NCBI RefSeq assembly: GCF_022802975.1
Contig: NZ_JAFEVZ010000011.1
Span: forward strand, 62,001-126,000
Length of the DNA stretch: 64,000 nucleotides
Direction: 5' to 3'
From: Flavobacterium pectinovorum
GTDB taxonomy: Bacteria; Bacteroidota; Bacteroidia; Flavobacteriales; Flavobacteriaceae
Both the position numbers and the translations under genes were made by a program. The first letter of the stretch is position 1, and every line of letters begins with the position of its first letter. Below the pieces are notes generated by a model, which was not told where the DNA came from, did no database searches, and saw only the letters and a list, made by a program, of their open reading frames with translations. Shown here piece after piece: positions 51,828-61,319 of the stretch.

Positions 51828-53123
51828 TTAGAATGAAGTTCTATAATCAAAAAATCGAATGGGTTTTCGGCTCATTGGGTTAAAAACTAAAGGGTTTAAA
51901 GTTTCTTTTGAGGCGAATTCTATTTTTGGCGTCACTCTCAGTTTGGCTCTGAAGTGGTCTTTGATTTCCTGAAGAAATTCCGGAGTTTGATTTTTAACAG
52001 CAATTTTTATCAGGATTTCATCGGTACCTAAATCGTTGGTTGAAATTTCAATTAAATGATTTTCGATGTTATCAAAACTGCTCAAAACATCATTCATCGC
52101 TGGTGGATAAAGTGTCGTTCCTTTATATTTTATCATTTGCTTTTTACGGCCGACAACTGGTCCGACACGAGACGTGTTTCTCCCGCAGGCGCAAGGTTCT
52201 TCGTGTAACTGTACAATATCTCCGGTTTTAAAACGCAATAATGGCATGGCTTCAATTCCTAAAGTTGTAAAAGTCAGTTCGCCGGTTTCGCCATTTTTAA
52301 CCGGGATATTGTTTTCATCCAGAACTTCAACAATAATCAATTCCGGATGATGATGCCCGCCCTGACCGTGTTCACATTCTGTAAAAGCAGTGCTCATTTC
52401 GGTGGAAGCATAAGTCGAAAATAACTTAATATTCCATTTATCCGTAATTTTTTTCGATAGAATATTCATTGAAAAATCCTGTTCTCTCAAAGATTCTCCG
52501 ATGCAAATAGCTCCTTTTATGCTCGAATTATTATAATCTATTCCGTGAATTTCCGCATATTCAATTAATTTCAAAAGGAAAGAAGGAACGGTAATCAAAT
52601 AACTCGGATTGTATTTTAAAATCGAATCCCACTGCATTTCCGGAATTCCGGCTCCAATGCGGATAACACCGACTTTCAATTTTCTCAGACCCAAAAAATA
52701 AGCCAGACCGGCCATAAATTTTCTGTCAATTGTAGTCATTAATTGTACAACATCGCCCTCTGCAATTCCTGCACAGGCAAATGAAATGGCTTCATTATAA
52801 GCCAATCGGTCTAAATCAGAATCGGTTAAACCAAAAGTTACCGGATCGCCTAAAGTTCCTGATGTAGAGGCATAATCGATAATTTTATACTGTGGTACAC
52901 ACAAAAAATCATCGTTATATTGCTGTAAATCTTCTTTTGTAGTTACTGGTAAAAATTGTAAATCTTCGAGTGTTTTCACTTTTGAAATATCAATATTTTG
53001 TCCGGCGAAAAGTCTTTTATAAAATGGAGAATTCTCGCTGATATAAGCTAAAAGGTCAGCTAATTTTTGTTCCTGAAAAATTTTAATTTCCTCTAAAGAA
53101 TTTTTTTCTATCGCTGGAATCAT
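51828..53123 (-). CDS. Phenylacetate-CoA-ligase-like AMP-forming enzyme of the flexirubin-type cluster
   Basis: A 431-residue ANL enzyme of the PaaK type. ASTSGTLGDPVTFGLTD (about 85-101) is the phosphate loop, LFSTYASTEMSTAF (about 218-231) the adenine motif, LRFKTGDIVQLHE the Asp motif and RVGPVVGRKKQMIKYKG the hinge. Cys/His residues in CEHGQGGHHH and EPCACGR suggest a bound zinc, as in PaaK relatives. It could activate an aryl or acyl acid for the pigment pathway. Its start overlaps the C45 gene stop by 4 nt (ATGA), so the two are translationally coupled. It is the last gene of the operon. Confidence 0.82.
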   Translation of the reverse strand: MIPAIEKNSLEEIKIFQEQKLADLLAYISENSPFYKRLFAGQNIDISKVKTLEDLQFLPVTTKEDLQQYNDDFLCVPQYKIIDYASTSGTLGDPVTFGLTDSDLDRLAYNEAISFACAGIAEGDVVQLMTTIDRKFMAGLAYFLGLRKLKVGVIRIGAGIPEMQWDSILKYNPSYLITVPSFLLKLIEYAEIHGIDYNNSSIKGAICIGESLREQDFSMNILSKKITDKWNIKLFSTYASTEMSTAFTECEHGQGGHHHPELIIVEVLDENNIPVKNGETGELTFTTLGIEAMPLLRFKTGDIVQLHEEPCACGRNTSRVGPVVGRKKQMIKYKGTTLYPPAMNDVLSSFDNIENHLIEISTNDLGTDEILIKIAVKNQTPEFLQEIKDHFRAKLRVTPKIEFASKETLNPLVFNPMSRKPIRFFDYRTSF

Positions 53124-54787
53124 TGTAATTTTCTTTTGAGTTTTTTTAAATATTTTTCAATTTCTGCTTTTTCAGGAGCGGTAGTAATTTCTTTGGTCAG
53201 TGCTTTTTTAAAATGAATCTGAGCCTGCAGAAATTCTTTTGTTTGGTAAAAGTACAATCCTGTTTTATAATACACAACCCAATAATCCGGGTTCAAGGAT
53301 TGATAATTCTGAATGAATTCTGCTGAAATTATTTCCTTTTTTTTCAGATACAAATCCATTTGATGATCTTCAGCTTTAAACTTTTTATAGTTTTGAAAAG
53401 CTTCCGTTTTTATAAAAGGATCTTTGGCAATATTTAAATTTTCCTGTTCGAATGAAATTTCGACATTCGACTTTTTGCCATTAAAAACAGAATCTAAATT
53501 GTAACAGACAAATTCCCCTAATTGATACGGATTTGCCGAAACCCAGACTAATTTTTCTTTTGGTTTAAAAATAATTCCGTGATGCGCCATTAACTGATTC
53601 AGCGATTTTTCATTTCCAAACCCTAAAGGAATATTATTTAACCCCTCTTTGTTTCTGAGAATTTCAGAAGCAATCTGCGGATTGATCTTTTTATTTTCGG
53701 ATAAAAGTTCCTGCATTCTTTCAAATCGGTATTCAGAATGACTGTTTACAATTTGTTCCTGATTTCGTTTATCATTTTTAAAAGCATCTCCCTGAAAATG
53801 ATTGGAGCAAATTAACTGACTGGTATTTGGCATATCATAAACATCCATTTTTTTTGGAGAAACTTCAATCAAAACCGCTTTATTGTCCTGAGCGCTTCCT
53901 ACCATTATAGATTCTGAAACAAATACTTTTCTTTTTTTGGCAATGGCGATCGCTTCCTCAATATTTTGAGCGTGTTGTAAAATTTCACGGGTCAGAATCG
54001 AAATAGGTGTTTTGGCAATCAGCGGTATTTTAGATTTCGAAGCATTTATAGTTACTGTCAAACCCTGCTGATTCATTCCGGAAACGGCGCCAATCATTCC
54101 GGGCCAGGAAACCATCATAAAATTGTGTCCTTTTTCAGGTTGTACAAAAGCAATGATTTTATTTTCTGCGAAAGCGTCATTCACATAAAAATCAAAATTG
54201 CGTCCGAGAATTAAATTTCCGTCCTCAGATTTTTCATTCCATGCAGCAAAAGACGAACATCCAACCAATGCCAAATCCTGTAAAGCGTGCCCAATGTCGT
54301 GCGCCGCATGCAGGTACAAACCACGCTGATATTGAGGTGCGATGTTGTCAAATTCATGCGAAGTATATTGTGAAATTCCGTAAATTTCTGTCTGATATTC
54401 TTCAGGAACATTCAGATATAATTTTCGGTTGAACCAGCTCAAAAAATGGCGTAACATTTTCTGCTGAAATTTTGAAGGGACAAGATCTGTTATTTTAGAG
54501 AAAAAAATGCGTTGCTGTTTTTGCAAAAGTGAATCTGACAATGCTCCGGTTGTAAGTCCAATTTCCAACGGATCGCCTTCGACATATAATTCCCAAAGAC
54601 CCTGTTTGTTTTTTGAAAGTGAATTATTCCCTGAAATAAAAGAGCTGTCAGAAAGTTTTGTTATAACAGGTTTTACAGCATTATAATTTGAAATGTCAGG
54701 CAGATGTTTTTTTGATTTTGAAGTACCACAGGAAGCCAACATTCCTAAAAAACCGATAAGAAAAAGATGTGTAATTCGGTTTTTCAT
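53120..54787 (-). CDS. C45-family autoproteolytic acyltransferase/hydrolase lipoprotein
   Basis: A 555-residue lipoprotein with lipobox cysteine C20 (GMLASCGTS). The NTN-hydrolase core of the C45 type (isopenicillin acyltransferase, acid-ceramidase-like) runs about 135-430. The nucleophile after self-cleavage should be C177 in LVGCSSFAAW, followed by GNLILGRNFDFYV, MMVSWPGMIGAVSGMNQQGL and ICSNHFQGDAF. A TPR-like tail (about 500-555) follows. It would hydrolyse or transfer acyl-amide bonds at the periplasmic face. In this operon it may release or attach the acylated pigment. It is coupled to the ligase gene and follows the oxidoreductase by 8 nt. Confidence 0.83.
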   Translation of the reverse strand: MKNRITHLFLIGFLGMLASCGTSKSKKHLPDISNYNAVKPVITKLSDSSFISGNNSLSKNKQGLWELYVEGDPLEIGLTTGALSDSLLQKQQRIFFSKITDLVPSKFQQKMLRHFLSWFNRKLYLNVPEEYQTEIYGISQYTSHEFDNIAPQYQRGLYLHAAHDIGHALQDLALVGCSSFAAWNEKSEDGNLILGRNFDFYVNDAFAENKIIAFVQPEKGHNFMMVSWPGMIGAVSGMNQQGLTVTINASKSKIPLIAKTPISILTREILQHAQNIEEAIAIAKKRKVFVSESIMVGSAQDNKAVLIEVSPKKMDVYDMPNTSQLICSNHFQGDAFKNDKRNQEQIVNSHSEYRFERMQELLSENKKINPQIASEILRNKEGLNNIPLGFGNEKSLNQLMAHHGIIFKPKEKLVWVSANPYQLGEFVCYNLDSVFNGKKSNVEISFEQENLNIAKDPFIKTEAFQNYKKFKAEDHQMDLYLKKKEIISAEFIQNYQSLNPDYWVVYYKTGLYFYQTKEFLQAQIHFKKALTKEITTAPEKAEIEKYLKKLKRKLQ

Positions 54788-54795
54788 AATTCAAT

Positions 54796-56310
54796 TTATT
54801 CAGTCTGGTTAATTTTGTTAATCAAATATTCTTTCCCAACAATTTCAGAACAAGTTACAACCGCTCCAATTGTAACGCCCAGAACACCGTGCATGCTGAT
54901 GCTTTGGCCAGTGAGATACAAATTTTCTAATTTGGTTTTTGACGGAATCAACGTTTTCATCGGATTGTTGGAATCTTTAACGTAACCATACATATTGCCT
55001 TTATCACCGCCAATATAATCACGGTACGAGAGTGGGCTTGAAGTATGAACAGACTGAATACAGTCTCTGATTCCTGGAAATTTTATTTCGATTTCATCTA
55101 AAAATTTTGCTGTTTTTCTGGCTTTGAATTCTTCATAACTTTCACCACGGTCATTTTTTTCGACAGTTGTATTAAATGTATTTGTCCAGGGCAGAACATC
55201 GTTAAATTTCATGTACGTAATAAAAGTCATTCCGTCTGCCCAGATTTCATTTTCTTGTGAAGCATTCATAGAAGCCATATACATTTTTGGCCAGGAATTT
55301 TCATCGTATTCATGTGCTGTCCATACTTCGCTGCTATTCTTAAAATGATAGTAATTATGGTTGATGTATTTGAAAGTCTCCGGCTTAAAAACCAGATACA
55401 GACTAAAAGCTGAAAGAACGCCTTCCAGATTTTGTATCCGGCTGAAAAAAGGTTTTCTGAAATTTTCTTCACCGGCCATTTTCAAAGTCGTTTTCGGTTC
55501 AATATTCGAAATAAAAAGCTTTCCGGAAACCTGTGTTCCGTCTTTTATTTTAACCGAATTTACTTTGTGATTTTCGACTTCGAAATTGATGACTTCTTTA
55601 TGTTTGTAGAATTCGCCGCTGTATTTTTTAAGCTGTTTCAACAGCTGTTTGGTAATCTGGCTTCCACCGTTGATACAGCGCCATGAACTTTCTATATACG
55701 AATTTACAATTAGCGCATGAACATAAAATGGAGACTTATCCGGAAGACCTGCGTATAGAAAATTCGAACCTGCCAGAACGGCTTTTAGTTTTTCATTTTG
55801 GGTAAATGAATCAATCGTTTTTTTAGCATTCAGCGTTAAAATCTCATCGTCATATTTCCCTTCCCATTCTAAATTATAGAGCGGAAAAGAATCGCAGACT
55901 GCTTTTAAATTTTGACAGTATTTTTCAATATTTGCTTTTTCTTCGGGAAAGTATTTTTCTAACTGGCGAACAAAATTATCATAGCCCTGCGCATGCGGGT
56001 ACTCGTTATTATCGTCTTCAAAAGAAATAATATCAAAAGCATTTTCGTCTAATTGTTTCAGGTTTAGTTTATTAATAATTCCAAGATATTTAAAATACTG
56101 ATACAGGTTCTGACCTTCGCCTAAACCTCCGATGTAATGAATTCCGGTATCAAAAATCGTTTTATCACGAACAAAAGTCTGCAAATTTCCACCGTACTGA
56201 TTGTTCTTTTCGAGCACGCAAACGCTGTAGCCTTCTTTGGCCAGAATAATAGCAGAAACCAATCCGCCCAAACCGCTGCCTACAATTACTATGTCGTATT
56301 GCTCTTTCAT
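54796..56310 (-). CDS. FAD-dependent oxidoreductase, phytoene-desaturase/carotene-isomerase-like
   Basis: A 504-residue flavoprotein: VIVGSGLGGLVSAIILAKEG (8-27) is the dinucleotide fold, CVLEKNNQYGGNLQTFVRD (about 31-49) the following strand, and the C-terminal LYLTGQSISMHGVLGVTIGA the FAD-closing motif. CrtI/RetSat relatives desaturate, isomerise or reduce polyene chains. In a flexirubin-type locus it may act on the polyene. It lies 1 nt after the MMPL-acyltransferase stop, so it is cotranscribed. No carotenoid gene (crtB, crtE) is nearby, which argues against a carotenoid role. Confidence 0.83.
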   Translation of the reverse strand: MKEQYDIVIVGSGLGGLVSAIILAKEGYSVCVLEKNNQYGGNLQTFVRDKTIFDTGIHYIGGLGEGQNLYQYFKYLGIINKLNLKQLDENAFDIISFEDDNNEYPHAQGYDNFVRQLEKYFPEEKANIEKYCQNLKAVCDSFPLYNLEWEGKYDDEILTLNAKKTIDSFTQNEKLKAVLAGSNFLYAGLPDKSPFYVHALIVNSYIESSWRCINGGSQITKQLLKQLKKYSGEFYKHKEVINFEVENHKVNSVKIKDGTQVSGKLFISNIEPKTTLKMAGEENFRKPFFSRIQNLEGVLSAFSLYLVFKPETFKYINHNYYHFKNSSEVWTAHEYDENSWPKMYMASMNASQENEIWADGMTFITYMKFNDVLPWTNTFNTTVEKNDRGESYEEFKARKTAKFLDEIEIKFPGIRDCIQSVHTSSPLSYRDYIGGDKGNMYGYVKDSNNPMKTLIPSKTKLENLYLTGQSISMHGVLGVTIGAVVTCSEIVGKEYLINKINQTE

Positions 56311-56311
56311 T

Positions 56312-59300
56312 TTAATTTTTCTTTAAAATGATGATGTTATTTTCTTCTAAAACACAATCAAAACCAAAGCTGATAACTGTGTTTTTAAAAAGAGAACAAC
56401 CAACTAAAATTATAGAAGAAGCCGTAGTGATTTTCGAAAAATCGTTAAAGTTTTCATCCGAAATTAATACAACATCATATTGATTTTCAGCTGTTGATTC
56501 TAATTGGTCCGGATACGATACTTTTCTTTTTTTAGCGATGTAATTGGTTTTGGCAACGGCTCTTTTTTCTTCATCAAAAATGTACGAATGAATTTTTCGC
56601 TGTGGCTCCTGCAAAGTCAGTAAAACGTCTAATTGCCCGTAATCATTACCTAAATGTAATATTTTGGCTTTCGCCGAAATGTGTCCGTTTAAGTGATAAT
56701 AGGTTTTAAGGTGCGTTTTTAGATTTTGTTTTACACTTTTTATGATTTCAATTTCCTTATAATCGTAACTATGAATCAGCATTTTTTTGAAATAATCCGG
56801 ACCTTCGATTTCCTGACGGATTTTGCTGAATTCAGTTTTGAAGAAGCTGCTGATTTGTTTGGTTCTTTCGGCATAATTTTTTCCAAAAGAATCATTTTCA
56901 GGAGTTATTCTTTCTAAAACAGAAACCGTAATACTGCCATCGTAAATTATAAAATCGCCTTTTGGCAAGACTTCCGAAACACCATGAATTAGAATTGGAA
57001 GAATGTCTAAATTCAATTCTTCCGCAAGATAGAAAGCACCTTTGTGAAAACGCTTAATCTGATTGCTTTCAGAACGCGTTCCTTCAGGAAAAATGATTAT
57101 CGAATACCCTTCTTTTGCTTTTTGGCGCAAATGCTCAACGCCGTTTTCAAGTCCTTTTGAAACAGGATAAAAACCAGCTTTTTTAACAATTGGGCCAAAA
57201 AACAGGGAGTTGTACACCCAATCATTTACTAAATAAATAACTTTTGGATTTAGCATTCCTATTGTCAGAGTGTCTAAAAATGATGCATGATTGGCTATAA
57301 TTATGGCAGGTTTTTCGAAATTTTCATTAAAGTTATTGATTACTTTTTTCTCAACAAACGGATTGGAATACAAAACTGATTTCATAAATTTTGAAATCAC
57401 AAAACGGAATCCGCTCATTTTGGATTTTTCCTTTATTGGAAGAATCGGCATAATAAGCAAACAATATAGCGACATTAAAACACCGCCAAGTCCGTAGTAG
57501 AAAAAGGAAAATGTACCGTTTATAAAACTGCGTAATCCAAAAGGTGCATTTCCGTTTTTTGAACGGTTTGATATAAACAGTTTGAAAAGAATCGGGTAGA
57601 AGATGAAGGTGATAATCAATGCGGCAAAAACACCTATTAAAGAAACCGAAGAAATAGAAGTCAGCGCAGGATGCTTCGCAAAGATCATGGCGCCGATTCC
57701 TAAAATTGTCGTGATTACAGCTAAAATTATGGATGTTCTGTAAATCGCAATTTCATTTTTTCCGGTAGTATATTCTTTTTGAAGTGCGCTTGTCATGAAA
57801 ATACTGAAATCAACTCCATGACCAAAAATCAACGTGCAGACAATCATGCTGAAAATATTCATCTGAATGCCAAAAATGCCCATAATCCCTGCTGTAACAA
57901 TTCCGGTTAAAGCAATCGGAATACAGCTGACAATTACCAATTCGATTCTTCTGAAAAAGAAAAACAGAATTAAAATAACGGCTACAAAGGAGTAATTGAC
58001 AAGTGAATTAAAATCGGTTTTCAAAGTGCTGAAAAAGGTTTCATTCATTTGCTGACGGTCGATTGCAATCAGATTTTCTTTGGCGGAAGCCGATTTCACA
58101 AAAGTATCCCGCTGTTCCGGTGAAACTTTTACCAAAGTTGAAATCGTGTAAAAATCATTTTTTTCGGTTACAAATTCTTTCAGCTGCAACGCCTGAATTT
58201 TTAAATAATCATTAGCAGAAATGGGTTTGAAATCAAAATTTAAATGATCGAAAAAAAGATTGTATGTGGTTGGCTTAAACCCAAGTTTGGAACCTTCGGC
58301 AATTAATTGTGATTGTAAAAGCTGTTTTTTATCGGCATTCCAAAACGAATTCCATTTTTTAATTTTTTGAAGCTGCTTCTTCTGCGAAAGCATAATTCCG
58401 CCCACAGAACTGAAATTCAATATTTTATTTTGTTGTTTTGCTGCAGATAAATCGGCAAAAAGCTGACTGTTGTGCTGCAAAACTTCTTCCATACTTTTTC
58501 CGTAGGAAGCCACATAAATGGTTTTTGAAGTCAGGCTCGTGCTTTCTTCCAGTTGTTTTTCGGCAGCTTTGATTTCCTTCGGAACAAAATTTAACTGCGA
58601 CAAATCGTTATTGAAACCAACATCATTATAGGTAAAAAAGCAGACAATGGTAATCAAAACACAAAATCCGATTAAGAATTTATTGTTGTGAAAGGAGAAA
58701 TGGGCCAGTTTATCGATCACATTTTTCTTATGCTCAAAATTATTTTCTTTTGGTTTGTATAAATGAGGGACAATCAAAAGTGAGAAAAATGCGGATGCCA
58801 TAACAATTACGGCAGCGAAAATTCCGAGGTCATTCAGTGCATCAGATTTTACAAAAAGCAGACATAAAAAAGCAACGGCTGTAGTCGAACTGCTCATAAT
58901 CACCGGCATCGTAATGTCTTTATACAGTGTTTTGATATCGCTGTTATGTTTGTAATGTGTGAGAATGTGCAGTGAATAATCAATTGTGATTCCTAATAAA
59001 ATAGATCCGATTCCGAGTGAAATGGCTGAAATCTGTTCTTTTACGAAATATAAAAAGGCAACGGCAAATAACCCGCCAAATACTGTCGGGATAAAAATAA
59101 TCAGCGGGATTAATATTTTTCGGTAGAATAAAATTAAAATCAGCATTAACGTAATCATCGCAATTGTTGTCGTTAGGACAATATCGCTTTTGATTTGTGT
59201 GGCATTGGCAACGGCAATCAACGCCGATCCAAAATAACTGACAGAAGTTTTTCCTTTAAACTGCTGATTTAAATTTTCCTGAATCGATTTTAGTTTTTCG

Positions 59301-59986
59301 ACAAAAAGAGTGTTTTTTTCGGTTTCGCTCGATGAAATATCTGAGGTAATAAAAAGCAGTAATTTTTTTTTGTCTTTGGTCATCACAAAACCATTGTCCA
59401 GCGTAAAATCATCACCAATATTTAATTGCTGTAATTTTTTTAAAGCGATAAACGAAATCCCAAGCGGATCCTGAAGTATAAAATCTTTTGTTACAAATCC
59501 CGAAGGCGAAATAATGGATTTATAATTTCCCTGAACAGTTGCTGCAATACTGTCTTTCTGCAGTTTGTTCTGAATCGTTTTATAATCTTTGTCTTCTAGA
59601 AAAAGCGGCAGATTATTGTAAACAAAATCAATTGTTTCCTGAATATTTTCTTCGTCAATTTTCCCCTGAATTCCGGTAATGTAGGGTTTACAGGATTGAG
59701 AAACACTGTCTGAAAAAGCAGTTGCCATTTCTTTTAAATCTTCTTCAGAACCATCTTTTTCGAGTTTGAAAATAACAGTAGTCTTATCTGCGAAATTTAA
59801 TTGTTTTAAGACTTTTGCCGTAACATCAGCTTTGTCGTTGGTAGGAATTAATTTGGTTATGTCTTCTTCAAATTTGATTTGAGAAGCAAAAAACCCGAAA
59901 ATAAAAAGCATCAGTACTGCCAAAAAAACCGAAAGTGATTTTCTTCGGTTTACAAATAAATGAATGGCATATAAGTATTGATGCAT
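56312..59986 (-). CDS. MMPL-type exporter fused to a lysophospholipid acyltransferase and a C-terminal methyltransferase-like region
   Basis: A 1224-residue fusion. Residues 1-840 are an RND/MMPL transporter with 12 helices: two sets of helices around residues 15-35, 265-420 and 680-830, and two periplasmic domains. An acyltransferase (PlsC-like) domain lies at about 880-1080, with NHASFLDT (HxxxxD, about residue 899) and FPEGTRSESNQIKRFHKGAF (about 967). Residues 1100-1224 read LHLGNDYGQLDVLL and so on, like the first strands of a Rossmann methyltransferase with a non-consensus motif I. In aryl-polyene loci the MMPL exporter and acyltransferase are separate; here one polypeptide could load the pigment onto a lipid and export it. 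Confidence 0.87.
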   Translation of the reverse strand: MHQYLYAIHLFVNRRKSLSVFLAVLMLFIFGFFASQIKFEEDITKLIPTNDKADVTAKVLKQLNFADKTTVIFKLEKDGSEEDLKEMATAFSDSVSQSCKPYITGIQGKIDEENIQETIDFVYNNLPLFLEDKDYKTIQNKLQKDSIAATVQGNYKSIISPSGFVTKDFILQDPLGISFIALKKLQQLNIGDDFTLDNGFVMTKDKKKLLLFITSDISSSETEKNTLFVEKLKSIQENLNQQFKGKTSVSYFGSALIAVANATQIKSDIVLTTTIAMITLMLILILFYRKILIPLIIFIPTVFGGLFAVAFLYFVKEQISAISLGIGSILLGITIDYSLHILTHYKHNSDIKTLYKDITMPVIMSSSTTAVAFLCLLFVKSDALNDLGIFAAVIVMASAFFSLLIVPHLYKPKENNFEHKKNVIDKLAHFSFHNNKFLIGFCVLITIVCFFTYNDVGFNNDLSQLNFVPKEIKAAEKQLEESTSLTSKTIYVASYGKSMEEVLQHNSQLFADLSAAKQQNKILNFSSVGGIMLSQKKQLQKIKKWNSFWNADKKQLLQSQLIAEGSKLGFKPTTYNLFFDHLNFDFKPISANDYLKIQALQLKEFVTEKNDFYTISTLVKVSPEQRDTFVKSASAKENLIAIDRQQMNETFFSTLKTDFNSLVNYSFVAVILILFFFFRRIELVIVSCIPIALTGIVTAGIMGIFGIQMNIFSMIVCTLIFGHGVDFSIFMTSALQKEYTTGKNEIAIYRTSIILAVITTILGIGAMIFAKHPALTSISSVSLIGVFAALIITFIFYPILFKLFISNRSKNGNAPFGLRSFINGTFSFFYYGLGGVLMSLYCLLIMPILPIKEKSKMSGFRFVISKFMKSVLYSNPFVEKKVINNFNENFEKPAIIIANHASFLDTLTIGMLNPKVIYLVNDWVYNSLFFGPIVKKAGFYPVSKGLENGVEHLRQKAKEGYSIIIFPEGTRSESNQIKRFHKGAFYLAEELNLDILPILIHGVSEVLPKGDFIIYDGSITVSVLERITPENDSFGKNYAERTKQISSFFKTEFSKIRQEIEGPDYFKKMLIHSYDYKEIEIIKSVKQNLKTHLKTYYHLNGHISAKAKILHLGNDYGQLDVLLTLQEPQRKIHSYIFDEEKRAVAKTNYIAKKRKVSYPDQLESTAENQYDVVLISDENFNDFSKITTASSIILVGCSLFKNTVISFGFDCVLEENNIIILKKN

Positions 59987-60000
59987 TGTTTTTTTATTTT

Positions 60001-60112
60001 TTTTACCACAGATTTAAAGGATTAAAATAATTTCTTACCTGTGTCTGTTTGCCACGAATTACACTAATTTTTGCGAATTAATTTGTGTTAATTCTTTAAA
60101 TCTGTGGCAAAA
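60001..60112. repeat. Intercistronic inverted-repeat element
   Basis: The left arm TTTTACCACAGATTTAAAGG (60001 onward to 60024) is repeated inversely at 60089-60112 with 22 of 24 bases pairing. The interior contains CACGAATTACACTAATTTTT-type sequence and a second short inverted repeat (GAATTA/TAATTC). This CACAGATTTAAA...ACGAATTACAC style of element is common between flavobacterial genes. It interrupts an otherwise gapless operon and could mark an internal processing or termination point. Confidence 0.7.
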
Positions 60113-60116
60113 CTTT

Positions 60117-61301
60117 TTAAATATTTGTTTTGTTTTTGGAACTAAAAGCAGTCAAAAGTAAATAACTCACAAAACCAACTGTTAGCGCAGAAACGGATGC
60201 TAAAATAAGACTTCCTACGATATATTGTGCAGCATTTTTTTGAATATCGTCGAGTGTAACTGAACTATCCAAAATTAAAGGTACGTCGCCGGAAACAAAA
60301 ATGCTTCCTACCTGAAGTGAAGCATAAATAATAAAAGGAATGAAAGGGGGAAAACTCACATTTGAAGTCAGATAAGCAATGACTTTGTTGAGTCTGAATA
60401 AGGCTGCGAAAGTAAAAAGCAAAATGGTCTGAAAACCCCAAAAAGGAGAAAGCCCGATAAAAATACCAAGCGCAATTGCAGCAGCTTTTTTAAAATTAGA
60501 ATCCTTGCTTTCTAAAATATCTTCAAGAAAGAATTTCTTTATACCTTTTTTTTTTGCTCTTCTGAAAAAATCTCTCGGTTTAATGTAAAGCAAAGCATTA
60601 GTTACCAAAACGGTATTTAAAATACTGATTCGGGTAAAATCACGAAACGGACGAAAATGCGAAACACGCTCTGCAGGATCGTACAAAACCTGAATCGGAA
60701 TATTTTTTACCACAATTCCTTTCCACGCAGCGCGGACAATAACTTCAATTTCAAACTCAAATTTATTGGTGTAAAATTGTTTCGGAAGCAACTGCAACGG
60801 ATATAATCTGAAACCGGATTGTGTATCTTCAAGTTTGATTCCGGTTTCGAACTTAAACCAGAAATTCGAAAATTTATTTCCAAAACTGCTTTTTTTCGGC
60901 ACATTTTCCTGTGTCATATTTCGGCTTCCAATCAGCAGTGAATTGGGTTCTTCCTGAATGGCGGAAATGAAACCCGGAATGTCAGATGCGAAATGCTGTC
61001 CGTCAGAATCGATTGTGATGGCATATTCGAATTTCATTTCGATTGCTTTTCGAAATCCGTTTCTGAGGGCTCGTCCTTTTCCTAAATTTTTAGGATGATG
61101 AATCTGTGTAAGCTGCGGATATTGTTTTAAAATGTCGAAAGTTTCATCAGTCGAACCATCATTAACGACAATAATATTTGGAGTGAAATCTAAAACAGAA
61201 TCCAGTACTTTTTTTAGCGTTTTCCGGTTATTGTATGTTGGGACAATAACGCAGAAAGAAATAGAATCAGGCAGATCATGCTGCGATAAAATAGGTTTCA
61301 T
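60117..61301 (-). CDS. GT2 glycosyltransferase fused to DUF2062
   Basis: A 394-residue fusion. Residues 14-240 form a DPM1/DolP-mannose-synthase-like GT2 domain: VIVPTYNNRKTLKKVLDSVL, NDGSTDETFDI and DSDGQHFASDIPGFISAIQE (metal-binding DxDxxH). Residues about 265-390 form a DUF2062 membrane domain with GLSPFWGFQTILLFTFAALF and FPPFIPFIIYASLQVGS. The same fusion or pair is present in aryl-polyene and flexirubin loci. It probably glycosylates a lipid carrier or the pigment's glycerol-like anchor. It is separated from the MMPL gene by a hairpin repeat. Confidence 0.85.
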   Translation of the reverse strand: MKPILSQHDLPDSISFCVIVPTYNNRKTLKKVLDSVLDFTPNIIVVNDGSTDETFDILKQYPQLTQIHHPKNLGKGRALRNGFRKAIEMKFEYAITIDSDGQHFASDIPGFISAIQEEPNSLLIGSRNMTQENVPKKSSFGNKFSNFWFKFETGIKLEDTQSGFRLYPLQLLPKQFYTNKFEFEIEVIVRAAWKGIVVKNIPIQVLYDPAERVSHFRPFRDFTRISILNTVLVTNALLYIKPRDFFRRAKKKGIKKFFLEDILESKDSNFKKAAAIALGIFIGLSPFWGFQTILLFTFAALFRLNKVIAYLTSNVSFPPFIPFIIYASLQVGSIFVSGDVPLILDSSVTLDDIQKNAAQYIVGSLILASVSALTVGFVSYLLLTAFSSKNKTNI

Positions 61302-61319
61302 TTGGAGTTTTGCTTTCGC

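Noticed and set aside
54796..56310. Carotenoid biosynthesis cluster
   Set aside because: The phytoene-desaturase-like gene has no crtB/crtE/crtY neighbours and is embedded among MMPL, acyltransferase and hotdog genes of flexirubin type.
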